DNA from: Elephas maximus indicus
Taxonomy: Eukaryota; Chordata; Mammalia; Proboscidea; Elephantidae
Length of the DNA: 64,000 nucleotides
NCBI RefSeq assembly: GCF_024166365.1
Contig: NC_064820.1
Coordinates: forward strand, 135,924,001-135,988,000
Reading direction: 5' to 3'
Of this stretch, positions 12,926-25,264 are shown piece after piece; the first letter of the stretch is position 1; the number at the start of each line of letters is the position of its first letter. Below the pieces are notes generated by a model. It searched no databases. It saw only the letters and a program-made list of their open reading frames with translations, and was not told the origin of the DNA. A program made the translations under genes and the position numbers.

Positions 12926-13744
12926 AAAAGTACTAATATTTAAATTCTTCCTTCCTTGTTCCTAATTGCCTGAGCAAGAACAAATTCCAGAAATTAAACA
13001 TAAATATAATTATATAAATAGGAGTATCACATCACAACAGATCACTGCACTTTTCACATTTTATCCTGCTTAATCAGATTTTCCATATTTCACCAAACCA
13101 CTTATTATTTATGATCACAGACTTGCAGTTGCATTTCCACCATTCTGAAGAGCCTTGCACATGGTATGTATCCAATGTATGTGAGTGTGTGTGTGTTTAG
13201 TCAGCAAAGGAAGGTATTTGGCACAGTATAGTGCTGTAATGTGTGATGATATGGACCTTGCTGGCATGTCATGAGGAGCCCATGCAGCTGTGGTTGGCAA
13301 GTGGTATTGGGAGTCTTTGATGTGCTTTTGTCTTGGTCATGCCACTGCCAGGTGGATAGCTTTCTGATGACTTGACCTCTATGAACATAGATTTTAGGCT
13401 ATATAGAGAAATATTTCACAATTGAAAACCTAGTCCTATTATGATTAAACATAAAAGTGTAATGACGCCATCCCATATTCAGAAATGGTTGTTCTCGCTT
13501 CTACTTATTGCCTCCAGAAAAGTAGCCTCACTTTCTATAATTATGTGATTTTTTATTTCCTACATATGGGATTATATTATAGTATTGGTTTTTTCAAACT
13601 ATACTCAAATTACACACTCTCCCAAAACTTCTGATAGTTTCCTCTTCACACTCTACTCCAGGTTTAGAGATACGCCATTCTTCCTCTCTCCTCTAGGATG
13701 GGGTCTTTTTTAGTCAAACTATTCTTTGCACTAGTTGTAAAATT
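12926..13744. other. Intergenic, no gene recognised
   Basis: AT-rich sequence with a short (GT)n at about 13181-13196. Nothing else is supported. Confidence 0.5.
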
Positions 13745-13900
13745 GGTTGTACACTGAAATCCTGCAAGAGTTTTTAAAAATACTGATTCCTGGTTTCTAC
13801 CTCCAGAGATTTATTTGTTGCAGGGTGAAACTTGGGCATCAGATTTTTAAAAGTTCCCCAGGTGATTGTAATATACAGCAAAATTTGAGACTCCGTGCTA
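13745..13900 (+). mobile_element. MER5A-like hAT (Charlie) fragment
   Basis: Contains the recognisable order 'aaatcctgcaagag', 'ctgattcctgg' and 'ttccccaggtgattgtaat ... ttgaga', as in MER5A. It is diverged and non-coding. Confidence 0.65.
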
Positions 13901-14106
13901 TCACAACACTATTTATACAAGTCTTTCTAAATGCACACTTTGGTAAACTTACCATTCCTCCCAGGCCTCCACTGTGGTTGATACCAACTTCCAGGTTTTT
14001 ATTCATTCAGGTAGAGGGCTGAGTGCGGTGCCTCATACTTGGCACTTGTGAATACATTAACATGTAGAAAGATGCTTGTTCTAATTAAATGCTCTGGTAT
14101 GAAGCA

Positions 14107-14270
14107 GGAAACCCTGGTGGTGTAGTGGTTAAGTGCTACAGCTGCTAACCAAAAGGTTGGCAGTTCAAATCCACCAGGTGCTCCTTGGAAGCTCTATGGG
14201 GCAGTCCTACTCTGTTCTGTAGGGTCGCTATGAGTTGGAATCAGTGGCAATGGATTTGGTTTGGTTTGTT
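14107..14270 (+). mobile_element. AfroSINE, young-looking copy
   Basis: Near-complete: ggaaaccctggtggtgtagt head, A-box-like tagtggttaag, B-box-like gttcaaatcc, body ctctatggggcagtcctac, tail ending in ggatttggtttggtttg. Confidence 0.93.
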
Positions 14271-14329
14271 CCGTAAGAAGCGGGACTTCGAAGCAGTGCG
14301 TTCTGGTTCAAATCTCTGCTGAGAATTTG

Positions 14330-14875
14330 CATTTTCAGCAGGTCGGGAGACAGCCCCAGCAAGGAAAGACCCTCACTGTGCATCCTGGCAGATAATCTGA
14401 AGAACTGAAATGTAGCGGGAGACAGCCCCAGCAAGGAAAGACCCTCACTGTGCGTCCTGGCAGATAATCTGAAGAACTGAAACGTAGCCCTTTCCAGATT
14501 CATACGTTCAGGGAAACTTACTTACACGGGCAAGCAGCTGCTCTCTCCAGTGGCAGCTGACTGGAGTATTTTCTGCAACCACCTAGCAAGGGACCAAAGC
14601 TTATATACCATTCCATTTGGGACCAAGGGTCATTGTTTTTCTCCCATGTCCTTGGGTAGTCAGTGTTCCCAGTGACTTCACATCCAGGCCCAGATGTTTT
14701 TCTTCTTGTTGCTAAGGCATTCCTCAGCCTTGGCTGCTGGCCCATGCATGCCACTCCTGGCCTTGTACCTTAGCCCGAGTCCATCCCGAATTCATCCCCA
14801 GCATGCTTCAGAGAAGAGCAAAGCTGACTCCATTAGGGACGGGATGCATATAGCTGAATAGCATTACCCTACACA
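14330..14875 (-). mobile_element. ERV solo LTR with TATA box and internal duplication
   Basis: On the minus strand it begins TGTGTAGGGTAATG and includes a TATA-type promoter (ggtatataagc, plus-strand 14600-14610) about halfway along. It continues through a U5-like part. Two adjacent 72-bp copies lie in that downstream part at 14344-14415 and 14416-14487, differing at two bases. There is no poly-protein coding sequence and no clear target duplication, so the low-coordinate limit is approximate. Family not identified. Confidence 0.6.
14344..14487. repeat. 72-bp tandem duplication (two copies)
   Basis: Both units start cgggagacagccccagcaag and end aactgaaaYgtag. They differ only at cat/cgt and tgtag/cgtag. 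They lie in the downstream part of the ERV LTR. Confidence 0.95.
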
Positions 14876-14877
14876 CC

Positions 14878-15100
14878 CCAGATACACTGAATCAGTATCT
14901 ACAGTTTAACAAGGTCCCCAGGTGATTCTTATGTATAATAAATTTTGAGAACCACTGCTCTACTAGTGGTTCTCAGAATTGGCCCCTAACCAGCAGCCAT
15001 TAGCATTGCCTGAGATTTTGTTGGAAATGCAAATTCTCAGCAGGGGTTCCAACCTGAACAAATCAGGTTTGAAGCCTGGCAAGAACTGAGACATGATTTA
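14878..15100 (+). mobile_element. MER5-like hAT fragments
   Basis: Two pieces: 14880-14965 (actgaatcagtatctacag ... ccaggtgattcttatg ... gagaaccactg) and 14966-15090 (agtggttctcagaattg ... aaatgcaaattctcagcagg). Both fit MER5-type Charlie elements. Confidence 0.65.
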
Positions 15101-15189
15101 GTTGTAAGCCTGGTCCCAGCACATTTCTACTTATTCTGCAGTCCTTTTGCCTCACTTCTTCCAAGGAAGATCTTGTATAAAGGGCTTAG

Positions 15190-15370
15190 AGAGCTTGGAA
15201 ACTGAGGGCAGAGAAGAGAGAAAACAAAGGTATGGAAGATGAGGGAAAAGATGAAGGGAGAAAGGAAAAGAGGGAACAGGAGATGGAAAAAAAGAGAAAA
15301 GGGGAGGAGGAAGAAGAGGTGGAAAAGGAAGACTAGAGAAGGAATGAAAAAAAAAGAAGAGATGGGGACA
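15190..15370 (+). repeat. Polypurine (G/A) tract
   Basis: About 180 bp of almost pure A and G on the plus strand, mostly gaa/gag/gga words. The open frame through it (Lys/Arg/Glu only) is a composition artefact. Confidence 0.85.
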
Positions 15371-15423
15371 AGAGTATTGAAAAAACTTAATACTTATTTA
15401 CTAAACCTATTTTACTTGAATCT

Positions 15424-15988
15424 ACAATCAATGCCCATGAAAACAGCAGTCAAGAATTCAAATGACTCATTGCATTGTCCAAATTTGCTGCAAAAGATCT
15501 CTTTAAGTATTAAAAAGCAAAATTATCACTTTGAGGACTAAGGTGCACTTGACCCAAGTCACAGTATTTTCAATTGCTTCGTATGCATGCAAAAGCTGGG
15601 CAATGAATAAGGAAGACCCAAGAAGAATTGACACCTTTGAATTATGGGTGTTGGCAAAGAATACTGAGTATAACATGAACTGCCAGAAGGAAGAACAAAT
15701 CTGTCCTGGAAGAAGTACAGTCAGAATGCTCCTTGGAAGCGAGGACGGTGAGACTTGTCTCAAGTACTTTGTACATGTTATCCCTGGAAAACAACATCAT
15801 GCTTGGTAAATTAGAGGGTCATGGAAAAAGAAGACCCTCAATGAAATGCATTGGCACATTGGTGCAATGATAGGCTCAGGCATCACAAAGATTGTGAGGA
15901 TGGTGTAGGACCTGGCAGTGTTTCATTCTGTTGTACATAGGGTCACTCTGAGTTGGAACCAACTCAATCCTCCTAACAACAACAACAT
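15424..15988 (+). mobile_element. RTE LINE 3' end
   Basis: Begins at the 'aaaacagcagtcaagaattc' segment of the polymerase C terminus and reaches the 3' end, aaccaactcaatcctcctaacaacaacaaca. Reading-frame fragments such as ITSYAC-like ASYACKSWAMNKED are broken by frameshifts. It is 5'-truncated. Confidence 0.9.
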
Positions 15989-15989
15989 T

Positions 15990-16202
15990 GCTCTAGAGTT
16001 GATTTTGACTCGTAGTGACCCTATAGGTCAGGACTGAATTGCCCCATTGCATTTCCAAGGCTGTAATCTTTATGGGTTTTGGGTTTCATCTTTATGGAAG
16101 CAGACTGCCACATCTTTCTCTTGTGGAGCAGCTGGTGGGCTCAAATTGCCTATCTTTTGGTTAGCAGCCTAGTACTTAACCACTGCACCACCAGGGCTCC
16201 TT
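15990..16202 (-). mobile_element. AfroSINE, long subfamily
   Basis: Antisense copy with the complete head (cttttggttagcagcctagt, then accactgcaccaccagggctcc). It directly abuts the RTE 3' end at 15988. Confidence 0.9.
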
Positions 16203-17999
16203 CCATATTTACTAACCACCATTTATTTCCCAAACCTGAGGGGTGGCAGAAAGATGCTGTTGCCATCAACAAACTTACGGTCTCATTAGGGGACAGGAAA
16301 CAAGCACTTGAAAAGTTATGTAAAACTATACAATAATTAAAGAACAAAGAGAAATAATATCAGAGATTCCACAGGACATAAAGGCAGTGTTATTAACAAA
16401 TGAGAGTTATGGGCAGCACACAGCATGGAATTAGTTTTTATGGGGGGAAATGTATGACCGTGTTGCAATGAATTCCTTATTCTTGCTTAGTTTTAAGGTG
16501 GGTTGCTGAACGCATAGCACTGAACCCATTTTGTATCATAGAATCTTCCAGGGAATTATTTAAATTTTGTGATTACTTCTAACCTGTACTATCCAGCATA
16601 TTGTATTTGAATATTCACTTTGAGAAAAAAAAATTCTCAAATCTTTCTCGAAGCTACTTATCCCCATCCCCATCCCCATTCCCACCCTCAAGATGCTCAT
16701 CTAGAACTTTCTTATTAGTGTTGAAGTCTTGATACTAACGTTTTATAAGAATAAATAGTGGGAATTCAACCCCTTCAGAGTGGGGAGGGTTGGGTCTCTT
16801 TGTTATCTTTTCTAAGAAACATTCTTAATTTGCTGTGGTGACCTCTGGCTATGTAAGTCCCTTTAGTAACATAAAAGATGCCAGCCTTTATAAGATGCTG
16901 ACAGATGTTGTGTAGTTTTTACAATGACGTTGAGTTTCCTGCTCTGCTGCTTGTAATTAGGCATGCAGATAGAGCTTCCCTCATTCTACTGGCCCAGTGG
17001 GAGGGAGCTCGGGAGGGGACCCAGAGCTCTGCTTACAAGGAAACACACTCTTTTCTTTAACATGTAAATATGTCTTCATTTCTGTATAGAAATAAAAGCC
17101 TTTTTTTTCTTTTTCATTTAAGAACTTCTGTACAAAACCAAGACTGTGGTCAGGGAAACATCCTTTTTACTAATTTCAAGTAAATATAATTTTTCCATTT
17201 TATAAGGATTTGGACGGGAAAGGTTATGTACGGGTATGGTTTAAAAAAAACCCAGCTTTTTCAGTGTCCCAGTGAGATCATTAAACGTAGAATGCACTGT
17301 CTTGCAGTCTGGCTGATTTAAATCTGCTCAACTTTCCCATTTTATCGTTTTTTTTTTATCTTTGCTCTCTGTACCTGGTACACATATATCTGTATCTAAA
17401 ATGCTAGTGTCAATAAACAATGGAATTGTCAGAGTTTTCTTGGTTGAGGTAGCATTTCTTTCTTTCAAACTCTTGAAATTTTCTCCACTACATTTAATTG
17501 GGAACTCTGTGTCTGGCTCATAAAATCTCTGCAGAAACCCCGGACCTTTCAATTTCAAATTTAAAAACACAGTCTAAGGACAAAATTGGGACCTTTGGGT
17601 GGCAGAAAGTACTTTCTGGGTCCCCTTTCTTTGCAGGCCCCACTCTGAGGTTAAGTCCCAAAGTCTGGCTCGCTTGTGATTTCAGTGCCACCTTGGCACC
17701 AAGCAGAGAACAGGAACCTACATTTGACAAGTGCTTGCCCTATATTCTGTATTTGACTTCAAGCAATAGGACACAGCAGTAAAATGTGAGGAGGCAACCA
17801 AAAAGCAAGCAGCCAAAATCAGAGCTAGGGCATCTCATCTGAAGAAAAGACAATGTGAGGAATGCAGAGCCACACACAGCACCCAGCTCTAACAAGATCA
17901 CCTCACAGGACCTAAACAAGAACAGAGCATATTGGATGAAATTCATAGACTTTTGCTTTAGAAGTTGTTTGGAAGGAACCACCTAGATGTATATGCAGG
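16203..17999. other. Intergenic, no gene recognised
   Basis: Includes a C-rich (ccccat)n-like patch at about 16660-16690 and a GC-richer patch at 16975-17035. No repeat family or exon is recognised. Confidence 0.5.
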
Positions 18000-18200
18000 C
18001 CAAACCAGTAAACCCATTGCCACGGAGTCAATTCCAACTTATGGTGACCTCATGTATGTCAGAGTAGGGCTGTGCTCCATAGGGTTTTCAAAATCTGATT
18101 TTTAGGAAATCAATCACCAGGACTTTCTTCCAAGGTACCTGAGTGGACCTGAACCTTCAACCTTTTGGTTAGCTGCAGAGTGCATCACCCAGTGACACTT
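18000..18200 (-). mobile_element. AfroSINE, old copy
   Basis: Antisense: tail side aacccattgccacggagtca, head side ccttttggttagctgcagag followed by a degraded end. Confidence 0.85.
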
Positions 18201-18219
18201 TATGTAGGCTATTCTCCCC

Positions 18220-18545
18220 ATTTTCCAGATTTCTCAAGAAGGTAATGTCTCCTGCCCAAGATCAAAGAGTTGTCCAGAAGTAGAGCCAACACCAAACTCA
18301 AGTTTCCTGTGTGCTAGTCCAGTGCTCAGTACAGTAAGGAGATAGCATGGGGTGGTAGGGACAGTGACTCAACTTTACTAAAATCTAGTTCTGCTACTTA
18401 TTTGTAGTATTGCCTTGAACGTAGGACTTAACCTTTATAAAGTTTAATTTTCTAATCTATAAAAAATGGGAGTAGTAATATCTCCACATAATAGTGCCTG
18501 GTATATAAGAGGCACTCAAATAATAGGACCTTACTCTATACCTCA
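18220..18545 (+). mobile_element. MIR-family fragments
   Basis: From about 18330 it follows the MIR order (tctagttctgctacttattt, ttgccttgaacgtaggactt, aacctttataaag, aaaaatgggagtagtaatat). A further MIR-like antisense piece may precede it at 18220-18310. Confidence 0.65.
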
Positions 18546-20220
18546 CTGTATCTCATCATGCCTGAGTTTGTCAGATGATTCACCTATGCAAGATGACCTT
18601 CTAATTCAATGCTTTGGTCTATTTGTCCACCAGGGGTACAGGTAGCCCACATCTGAGCACAGTAACACCGCTGGTGACTGCTAATAGCATGCTGTTTTCC
18701 CTCCTACTGGTAAGAATACATTCTACTTTCAAAGTAAAACTTGACAGGCCTCTTACAGGTCATGCCAACACCTTGAAAATAAAACTCCTAAAGTTTCAAC
18801 AGAAATATATTTTTACACGATTGGATGAAACCTAGTGGAACTCATTGCTTACATGGATTGAAAGACCTGCATCGACAGGGTTGTTATGAACTCGGGCTCC
18901 ACACTCTCTCCTAAAGGGATTAGACAGGCCTCATAACGTGTTAAAGAGGCAGGAGAATGTGACCCAAGAATGGGCTAAATCCTTAGTTGTCATTAGTATT
19001 TTCCCATGTCAGTGCTGCGACTTGAGAAGGCAGAAGGAATTGACTTTATATGCTTGTCTGATCCTTTAGTACTTAATGAAAACTATAATGTTTTCTTTGA
19101 CCCCAATGGGGAAACAGCTAAACTGGGCAGTTTGTTCCCAAAATCAAATATCAGCAATCAAAATACTCTCAAAGTCCCTTAGAAATCAGAATATCACAAA
19201 TTTATTAGAAGGTAGGTGCCCCAAGATTATAGGTAGCTGTTAACACATTTTATTTCCTTTGTACAAAAAGTAGAAATGACAGAAAAAACGCTCCTGACAG
19301 AAAACAATACCACTGAACTGGTCTCACTGAGGAGCTGAGCCAAAATTGCCCATATTATTTGGGGAAAGGGAAGTTCAACCACCAGTGACTACTCATGCAA
19401 CTGATGAAATACAAAATGGTGTCTGTGGCTTATGCATGTCCTGTGAGTTAGCTGAACCAATGCAATCTTAAAAAACACATTTGCCCAATCATGCCTTAAA
19501 CAGTATCTCTTTAAAAACAGGTTATATATACAGATATCATCCAAAAATTTTTTTTTATATAGTCTACTATTATAAATTTAAGGCATCCTGATATTCTGTT
19601 CTTCTGCTGGTGAGGGTTTGTTCTCATGGTTTTATTTCCAAAAGGTGTAGTCTAAGAAATCTCCACTGGTGTCCAAAGGGCAGCAGTGAGAGATAATAAA
19701 AAAGTGATTTACAAGAAGAGTTCTTCTGCTTCTGGCTTAGCAATATGCTTTATGCTGTAGGATTTCTTCGTTTTTCTATTGATGTCATTATGCCTAGGAA
19801 GAGAAACCACAAGGCCAAAATTAGATAAAACTATGGTCAACTTACAAGACAATACCACTAAACAGCTCATCAAAAATGGAAATTATCCTCACACAAACCA
19901 CACAGAAGTACACTTTATTTCACCAGGCAAATTATTTTCTTTTCATATAAACCACTTTTTAAACAATAAAAGCAATTGTCATATAATAATACTTACTTAC
20001 CGAGTACTTTTTAGACTCTGGAATCTTACTGATTGGAAACCAGGCATTCTACCATTAAGACACAAGATAGAAAATACAGTACTGCTACTCAAGTGGAAAT
20101 AAGAAATATTTAAATTGTGTCTACGTGGATTCACTGATGAAACTTTTTCTTCTCCAACAAGCCTGAGTCTTAAAAGTTTAAAGAATGCTTTTTCTTTGGT
20201 TATGTGATTAGTGAGTAGTA
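18546..20220. other. Intergenic or possible distal 3' sequence, no gene recognised
   Basis: On the minus strand an AATAAA hexamer occurs at 19249-19254 in UTR-like sequence, but no acceptor with a pyrimidine tract links it to SNCAIP. Open stretches here are short and unsupported. Confidence 0.4.
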
Positions 20221-20387
20221 AACCAAAAACCAAACCAAACCCAGTGCCGTCGAGTTGGTTCCAACTCATAGTGACCTGATAGGACAGAGCAGAACTGCCC
20301 CATAGAGTTTCCAAGGAGTGCCTGGCGGATTTGAACTGCTGACCCTTTGGTTAGCAGCCGCAGCACTTAACCACTATGCCACCAGGA
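20221..20387 (-). mobile_element. AfroSINE, near-complete
   Basis: Antisense: poly-A-like aaccaaaaaccaaaccaaac tail, 'ccgtcgagttggttccaact', and the head ggttagcagccgcagcactt ending accaggatg. Confidence 0.93.
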
Positions 20388-20944
20388 TGTTGGAAAACAA
20401 TGAGTAGATAAATCAATAAGAGAAGAAACTAGGGGAAAAAAATGTTGTTTTTCCTCAATACTTGAAACCCAGTAAATCTGTGGAAAGGAGTACGAACTCA
20501 AATCTTAGAACAGCTTTGTTTTTTAAAGGAATATTCCTCTGGGCAGATACATTTATTTTCATGAGATACGAGTTCCATTTTGTGTACAAAAATTTCCTGA
20601 GGATCTATCTGTTGAAGGTGGGCAAACATACCTGTTACATTTCATTTCTTACTGCTGCTGTACCAGAGAAAAACAAAATCGTTTCTGGTTATGGTACTCA
20701 CTAACATGAAGACACATCTGGGTGCAGGAGAACCCTAAGTATGGTTTTATGGCCTTAAAATCATGTTTTGTTTTTTTTTTTTTAAACAAAATCATGTAGT
20801 CTATTTCAGTGCTCCAGGAAATATTTGATCATCATCACTGCCTGAATGTTGTAATTCTTGTTTCTATTTATCCCCCTAAGTAGAACTTTACAGTATTTTG
20901 CACAGGCAAGAAAGGGAAAGGGAAGATGGTGAAAAGCTGAAAAA

Positions 20945-22389
20945 CCTGCTTGGTCAAAAGACATTCTAGGGATTTCTAATTAAACATGGTGGATTGAATA
21001 CACACATTTATCACCCCTTACTTTGAAAACAATGGAAGTAGAGAAGTAAAAAAAGCATAAACCTATATGAATAAAGGAAATGGGAGAGGGGTTGACAACA
21101 GATGAAATGCTAATAATATTTCAGAAAATGGAAGGTGGATGGACATGTGGAACTGATTTAGCAGAGCAGAAAAAACAGAAACCTAAGTCTACTGTCGGGA
21201 AATCCAACAAACTGATTTGCACCGCAAGACACGTGAATCAGAAATACCGTGTACTTCTGAGGGTAACAGTGGGTGTTGTGTGGGTTCTGAAAATAGGAAG
21301 ACCATTTGTAAAATTTTTGTAAGTAGCAATTTGTTTTCCAGAATAACTCCCTGACCAGTGTAGCCAGGTGACTGTCTCTCTCCCAACTGGGAAGAAGACA
21401 GGAAGTTAACTTCCTGCAAGGCGAGAACCAGAGAGACTCTGGATTCAGCTGAATGAGGTAGCGGCTGTGGGATGAAGTGAAAATCTCCCTATGGAACCTA
21501 GTTCCCATGCCATCTCCAGTCTGTTTGAGTCCTGGATTGCTGGCAATCAGGCTTACAGGCCCAGCAGAATTTTGGAGCTTCCTTATCTTAAGGAATTGAC
21601 TGGTCCAGGAGAAAAGACCTACAGATACACTTGGTGTGTCTCCCACCAAAAAAGTCTAGATCTCAGCAATCTGTGTTAAGTAAAGTCTACCGGTCAACAA
21701 GCCTCACACACACAGCCAGAGCTTCTATTCAGCTTTAATGTCTTGTTCTTTAAACATGAACAAAGGATTAGGGATTAGGGAACATTTAAGGAAAACTTTA
21801 CAATGAAAGATAGAGAACAAAAGAAACAGAAAAGGAAATCAACGTGAATAGAGACATGGAGGTGATAAGAACTTGAAAAAATTATATTAACGAAAAAAGA
21901 AAAAACTGAGAAAAATGTTTGTAATTCATAGTACAAAGGGTTAATCATAATATATAGAGCTACTAGAAATCAACAAAAGACTAGAATGTCAATAAAAATG
22001 AAGAAAGGATTAAATATATTACGTCTATACAATCATATGTTACTGTGAAAAAGGATGAAACAATTCTCTTTGTACTAAAAAATACTTTCAACACGTTAGG
22101 TGAAAAAAAGCAAGAAGTAAAACTGTGAGCAGAGTATGTCACTTCTTTTTTGTAAAAAAGAAGATAAAAATATACTTTTGTATTTTTGACTGTAAAAATT
22201 TTAAATAAGATTTGAATATATAACGCTATAAAAATGAACAAAGGGGAAAACAACAAGAGCAACAAAGTTCTACTGGAAACTGACATAGCAAAAATAAAAA
22301 AAAATTGGAAGGTAAAGTTCCGTAAATACCATAGAAATAGAACTAGAAAAGGCAAAGTATGGATAAAGAAGGAAGAAAATTAAAAAAAA
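20945..22389 (+). mobile_element. Probable HAL1/L1M 5' and internal remnants
   Basis: A-rich plus strand, continuous in style with the clearer HAL1/L1M piece that follows. A 163-codon minus-strand open stretch (21158-21649) lies inside and has no support. Assignment is tentative. Confidence 0.35.
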
Positions 22390-22820
22390 ATCTAAGGCCA
22401 GTTCAGTAGGTCCAACATTAGAATAATAGGATTTCCAGAAATAGTGAACAGAGAAATTGGCAGGTAGAAAATTTTCAAAGACATTGTATAAAAACATTTC
22501 CAAGAATTAAAGCACATAGGTCTTCAGACTGAAAAAGCTTACAGAGTATCCACACCCTAGGAATGAAAAATAACCCACGTCATGGCAAAGAATCAAAAAA
22601 TCAAAATACTGGGGGTAAAAAAATCATAAAAGCTTCAAGGAATCAGCAATCAGAGCGGCATGATGAGTCTCAACAGACACATGGAAAGCAAGAAAAAATT
22701 TAAACAATACACTCAAGATTTCAAAGGAAAATAATTTTCGAACCTATTTTTAGCATTCTATACCTAAAAAAAAAAATTTTTTATACCTACTCCAAGTTGA
22801 AGATATTTTCAGACGTCACA
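22390..22820 (+). mobile_element. HAL1/L1ME-type ORF1-region fragment
   Basis: Shows the ordered landmarks of old L1/HAL1 ORF1 regions: ggatttccagaaatagtgaa, 'ccaagaattaaagcacataggtcttcag', 'ggcaaagaatcaaaaaatc', 'catgatgagtctcaacag', 'catggaaagcaag'. No open frame survives. Confidence 0.7.
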
Positions 22821-22989
22821 TGCATCAGCTGTGATTGATATGTATATAGTCGTAACAAATACCAAATAATGTTTTAACCTCAAAGAGTGATATAATGAAA
22901 CTGAGAGGATGAGGATAAGAAGAAATATGGGTGTTTGTGTTGGAGGACAGGATGTTGGGGTGCTAAAGAAGAGCTAGACAAAACTGGGT

Positions 22990-23460
22990 CATTGTTAAGA
23001 CCGTGGATTTTGGAGCCAGAGTGCCTGAATTCAAATCTTAGCTCTACAATTTATTATCATCATTACAGTGCAACCTTGGGCAAGGTACAGAACCTCTCTG
23101 TGCCTCAATTTCCAATTTGCAAAATTTGAATAATAGTAGTATTTACCACATATAGAATCATTGTGAAGATTAAAAGTTAGTATGTATAAAGCACCTGGAA
23201 TGTTCTCTGGTATGTTACAGGTGCTTTGTGTTAAAAGAAAAAGCCAAACTAAACCCATTGCCGTCAAGTCAATTCTGACTCATAGAGACCCTACACGACA
23301 GAGTACAACTGCCCTACAGGGTTTCCAAGGAGCGCCTGGCAGATTCGAACTGCTGACCTTTTGGTTGGCAACTGTAGCACTTAACCGCTATGCCACCAGG
23401 GTTTCCTGCTTTGTGTTAATTATCATTATTTTCACCTTCCACAGTAGGATGCCAACAGAT
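22990..23460 (+). mobile_element. MIR interrupted by an AfroSINE
   Basis: The plus strand follows the MIR order: ttggagccagagtgcctgaa, caaccttgggcaaggtacag, acctctctgtgcctcaattt, attgtgaagattaaaag. It is split by the SINE at 23235-23407 and resumes at 23420. Confidence 0.8.
23235..23407 (-). mobile_element. AfroSINE inserted in MIR
   Basis: A 12-bp target duplication, gctttgtgttaa, lies at 23223-23234 and 23408-23419. Antisense head 'ttggttggcaactgtagcact'. Body and tail complete. Confidence 0.95.
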
Positions 23461-24685
23461 AACAGGGATAAAATCTAAAACTAAAAATCTGCATAAGCAT
23501 GTTATTTAGAAATACAGAATACTAGAGAAACATCTGAAGGAAAAGCAAGTGGCTCTTTCAGGGCAGCAGGACTAGGGAGCAGGGTAGGCTGGGAGCAGGA
23601 GGCAGCCAGTTTTTGTTATAATACCAGTAGTACTGTTTGGAAATTTACCTATATCACTTTGACAAAAATAAAATATTTAAAAAGAATGGCTAGGTTGCAG
23701 TCCATCAATAATATCATTTAGAGTTTGATGGTGTAATTTAGTTTTAACATAGGTGTTAAACACAGGATGTGGCTTTAACATATGTGGTTAAAAACATTAA
23801 AAAGAACAATCTTTCTGCAGGACACACCCCAGCATGTTTAGGGACGTGTCTGTATCAGGTAAAATGTTAATTAGAGGCATTTATCCAAAAAAATCAAGAT
23901 AATTCAAGTCTTTCTGAACCCCTCAATTACCTAGTCCTGAATTTCCAGTATTCAACACAACAAAAGTGTTTGGGAATTTTGGCATGAATTATTCAGATAA
24001 TTTGCTGCTCCTCAATTTCATTTTTGGATATAAAATCACATTCTGAGTGACCGAAATTGGAAAGAAGAAACAGCTTAAATTTAAATAACAGTTTCTCAAG
24101 CACTCTAACTTGCTGACTCATCTAGGCATAGATTCCATATTTCCATAGCCCATCAACATCAGACAGCAACTTACAGGATTAGTCTAAAGTGGTTTATAGG
24201 CATATTCAACATTTCCACTGGTAACCAAAGTAGGGAGACCTTGTTACTTTTCTGATCTCCTCCAGAGCTTTACTGAGAACACATCTCTAAATCCCATCTA
24301 TGGAATAATGGAATTCTGGTTCAAAGTATGAAAACTTGTACTTGGGAGCAGACAAACTAAAACTCACTGTAGGTAGTCAGTCTTAGAATCAAAGGCCCAG
24401 ATTTACACCAAGCATTCCCATTCATTCTGTGCGATGAAGGGATCGGTTCCTTTGTGTTCTCATTTTTTTCCTCTCTATCTCTCCTCATCTCCAGACATTT
24501 ATGAAATCCCTACCACATGACAGGAACCAAGCCAGATACCCTGGGTACAATGGGGTACAATGGTGCTACCTTATACCATTGAGGGTTACTGCTTCCATGA
24601 AGCTCAGATATCTTTCATGGCATTTACAACGTTTTAATTGCATCCTTTTTTAATCCTCACTTGATTATGATGGCTCTGAGGGCAG
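23461..24685. other. Intergenic, no gene recognised
   Basis: Unclassified AT-rich sequence without supported features. Confidence 0.5.
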
Positions 24686-24689
24686 GAAC

Positions 24690-25264
24690 TGTACAGTAAA
24701 GAATTTGGCCTTTGCCCACCACTTCTGGGAGATAATCTATGTCATACCTGATAGGAGAGTCTTTGTTTAAGGGGTATTTGGCTATACTGGATCTTAGGGT
24801 GGGGCCTGCCTAGGATGTGGGTTGAAGAGACCAGAAAGATCAACCATGTTGATTTAGGGTGGGGATTTTGGGTCACATGTTATCATCCAACACAGAGACT
24901 GAGTTTGACCACATGGCCAATCAGTCACGCCTATGTAATAAAGCTTCAATAATGATTTTGGACATCAAAGCTCAGATGAGCTTCCCTGGTTGACAATACT
25001 GTGTGTGTGTTGTCAAACAACCATACTATAATGGTAACATGTCCTGACTCCATGGGATAGGACAATAGAAAGTTTGAATGGGGAACCCTCCCAGACTCTG
25101 CTTTATGTATCTCCTCCTTTACCTGATCTTGATCTGAAGCCTTTCCCTGCAATAAGCTATGACCGTGAGTATAATAGCTTTCAGTGAGTTCTATGAGTCT
25201 TTCCAGTAAATTATCGAACTTGAGAGTGGTTCTGGAGACCCCACCCCCCACCCCCGAACTAACA
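24690..25264 (+). mobile_element. ERVL-like LTR (5' LTR remnant)
   Basis: Contains a polyadenylation-type aataaagcttcaataatg and ends ...cgaactaaca at 25264. Two bases later the sequence reads tggtgtcagaattg (25267-25280), matching the tRNA-Leu primer-binding site used by ERVL-class elements. The start is approximate. A 173-codon minus-strand open stretch (24946-25467) overlaps the LTR and is not a gene. Confidence 0.6.

Noticed and set aside
14107..14170. tRNA-like head with A and B boxes (also at 34317, 54969, 60016 and elsewhere)
   Set aside because: These are heads of AfroSINEs. They lack a complete cloverleaf and occur as repeats, so they are not tRNA genes.
15239..15541. Lys/Arg/Glu-rich 100-codon plus-strand frame
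   Set aside because: Produced by the polypurine tract running into an RTE fragment; low-complexity composition artefact.
19230..19754. Possible distant 3' UTR exon of SNCAIP on the minus strand (AG before 19754, AATAAA at 19249-19254)
   Set aside because: The sequence upstream of the AG is purine-rich without a pyrimidine tract, and nothing links it to the gene other than UTR-like composition.
21158..21649. 163-codon minus-strand open frame
   Set aside because: Sits in A-rich probable HAL1/L1M sequence in antisense. The peptide has no recognisable domain, and the overlapping frame is also open.
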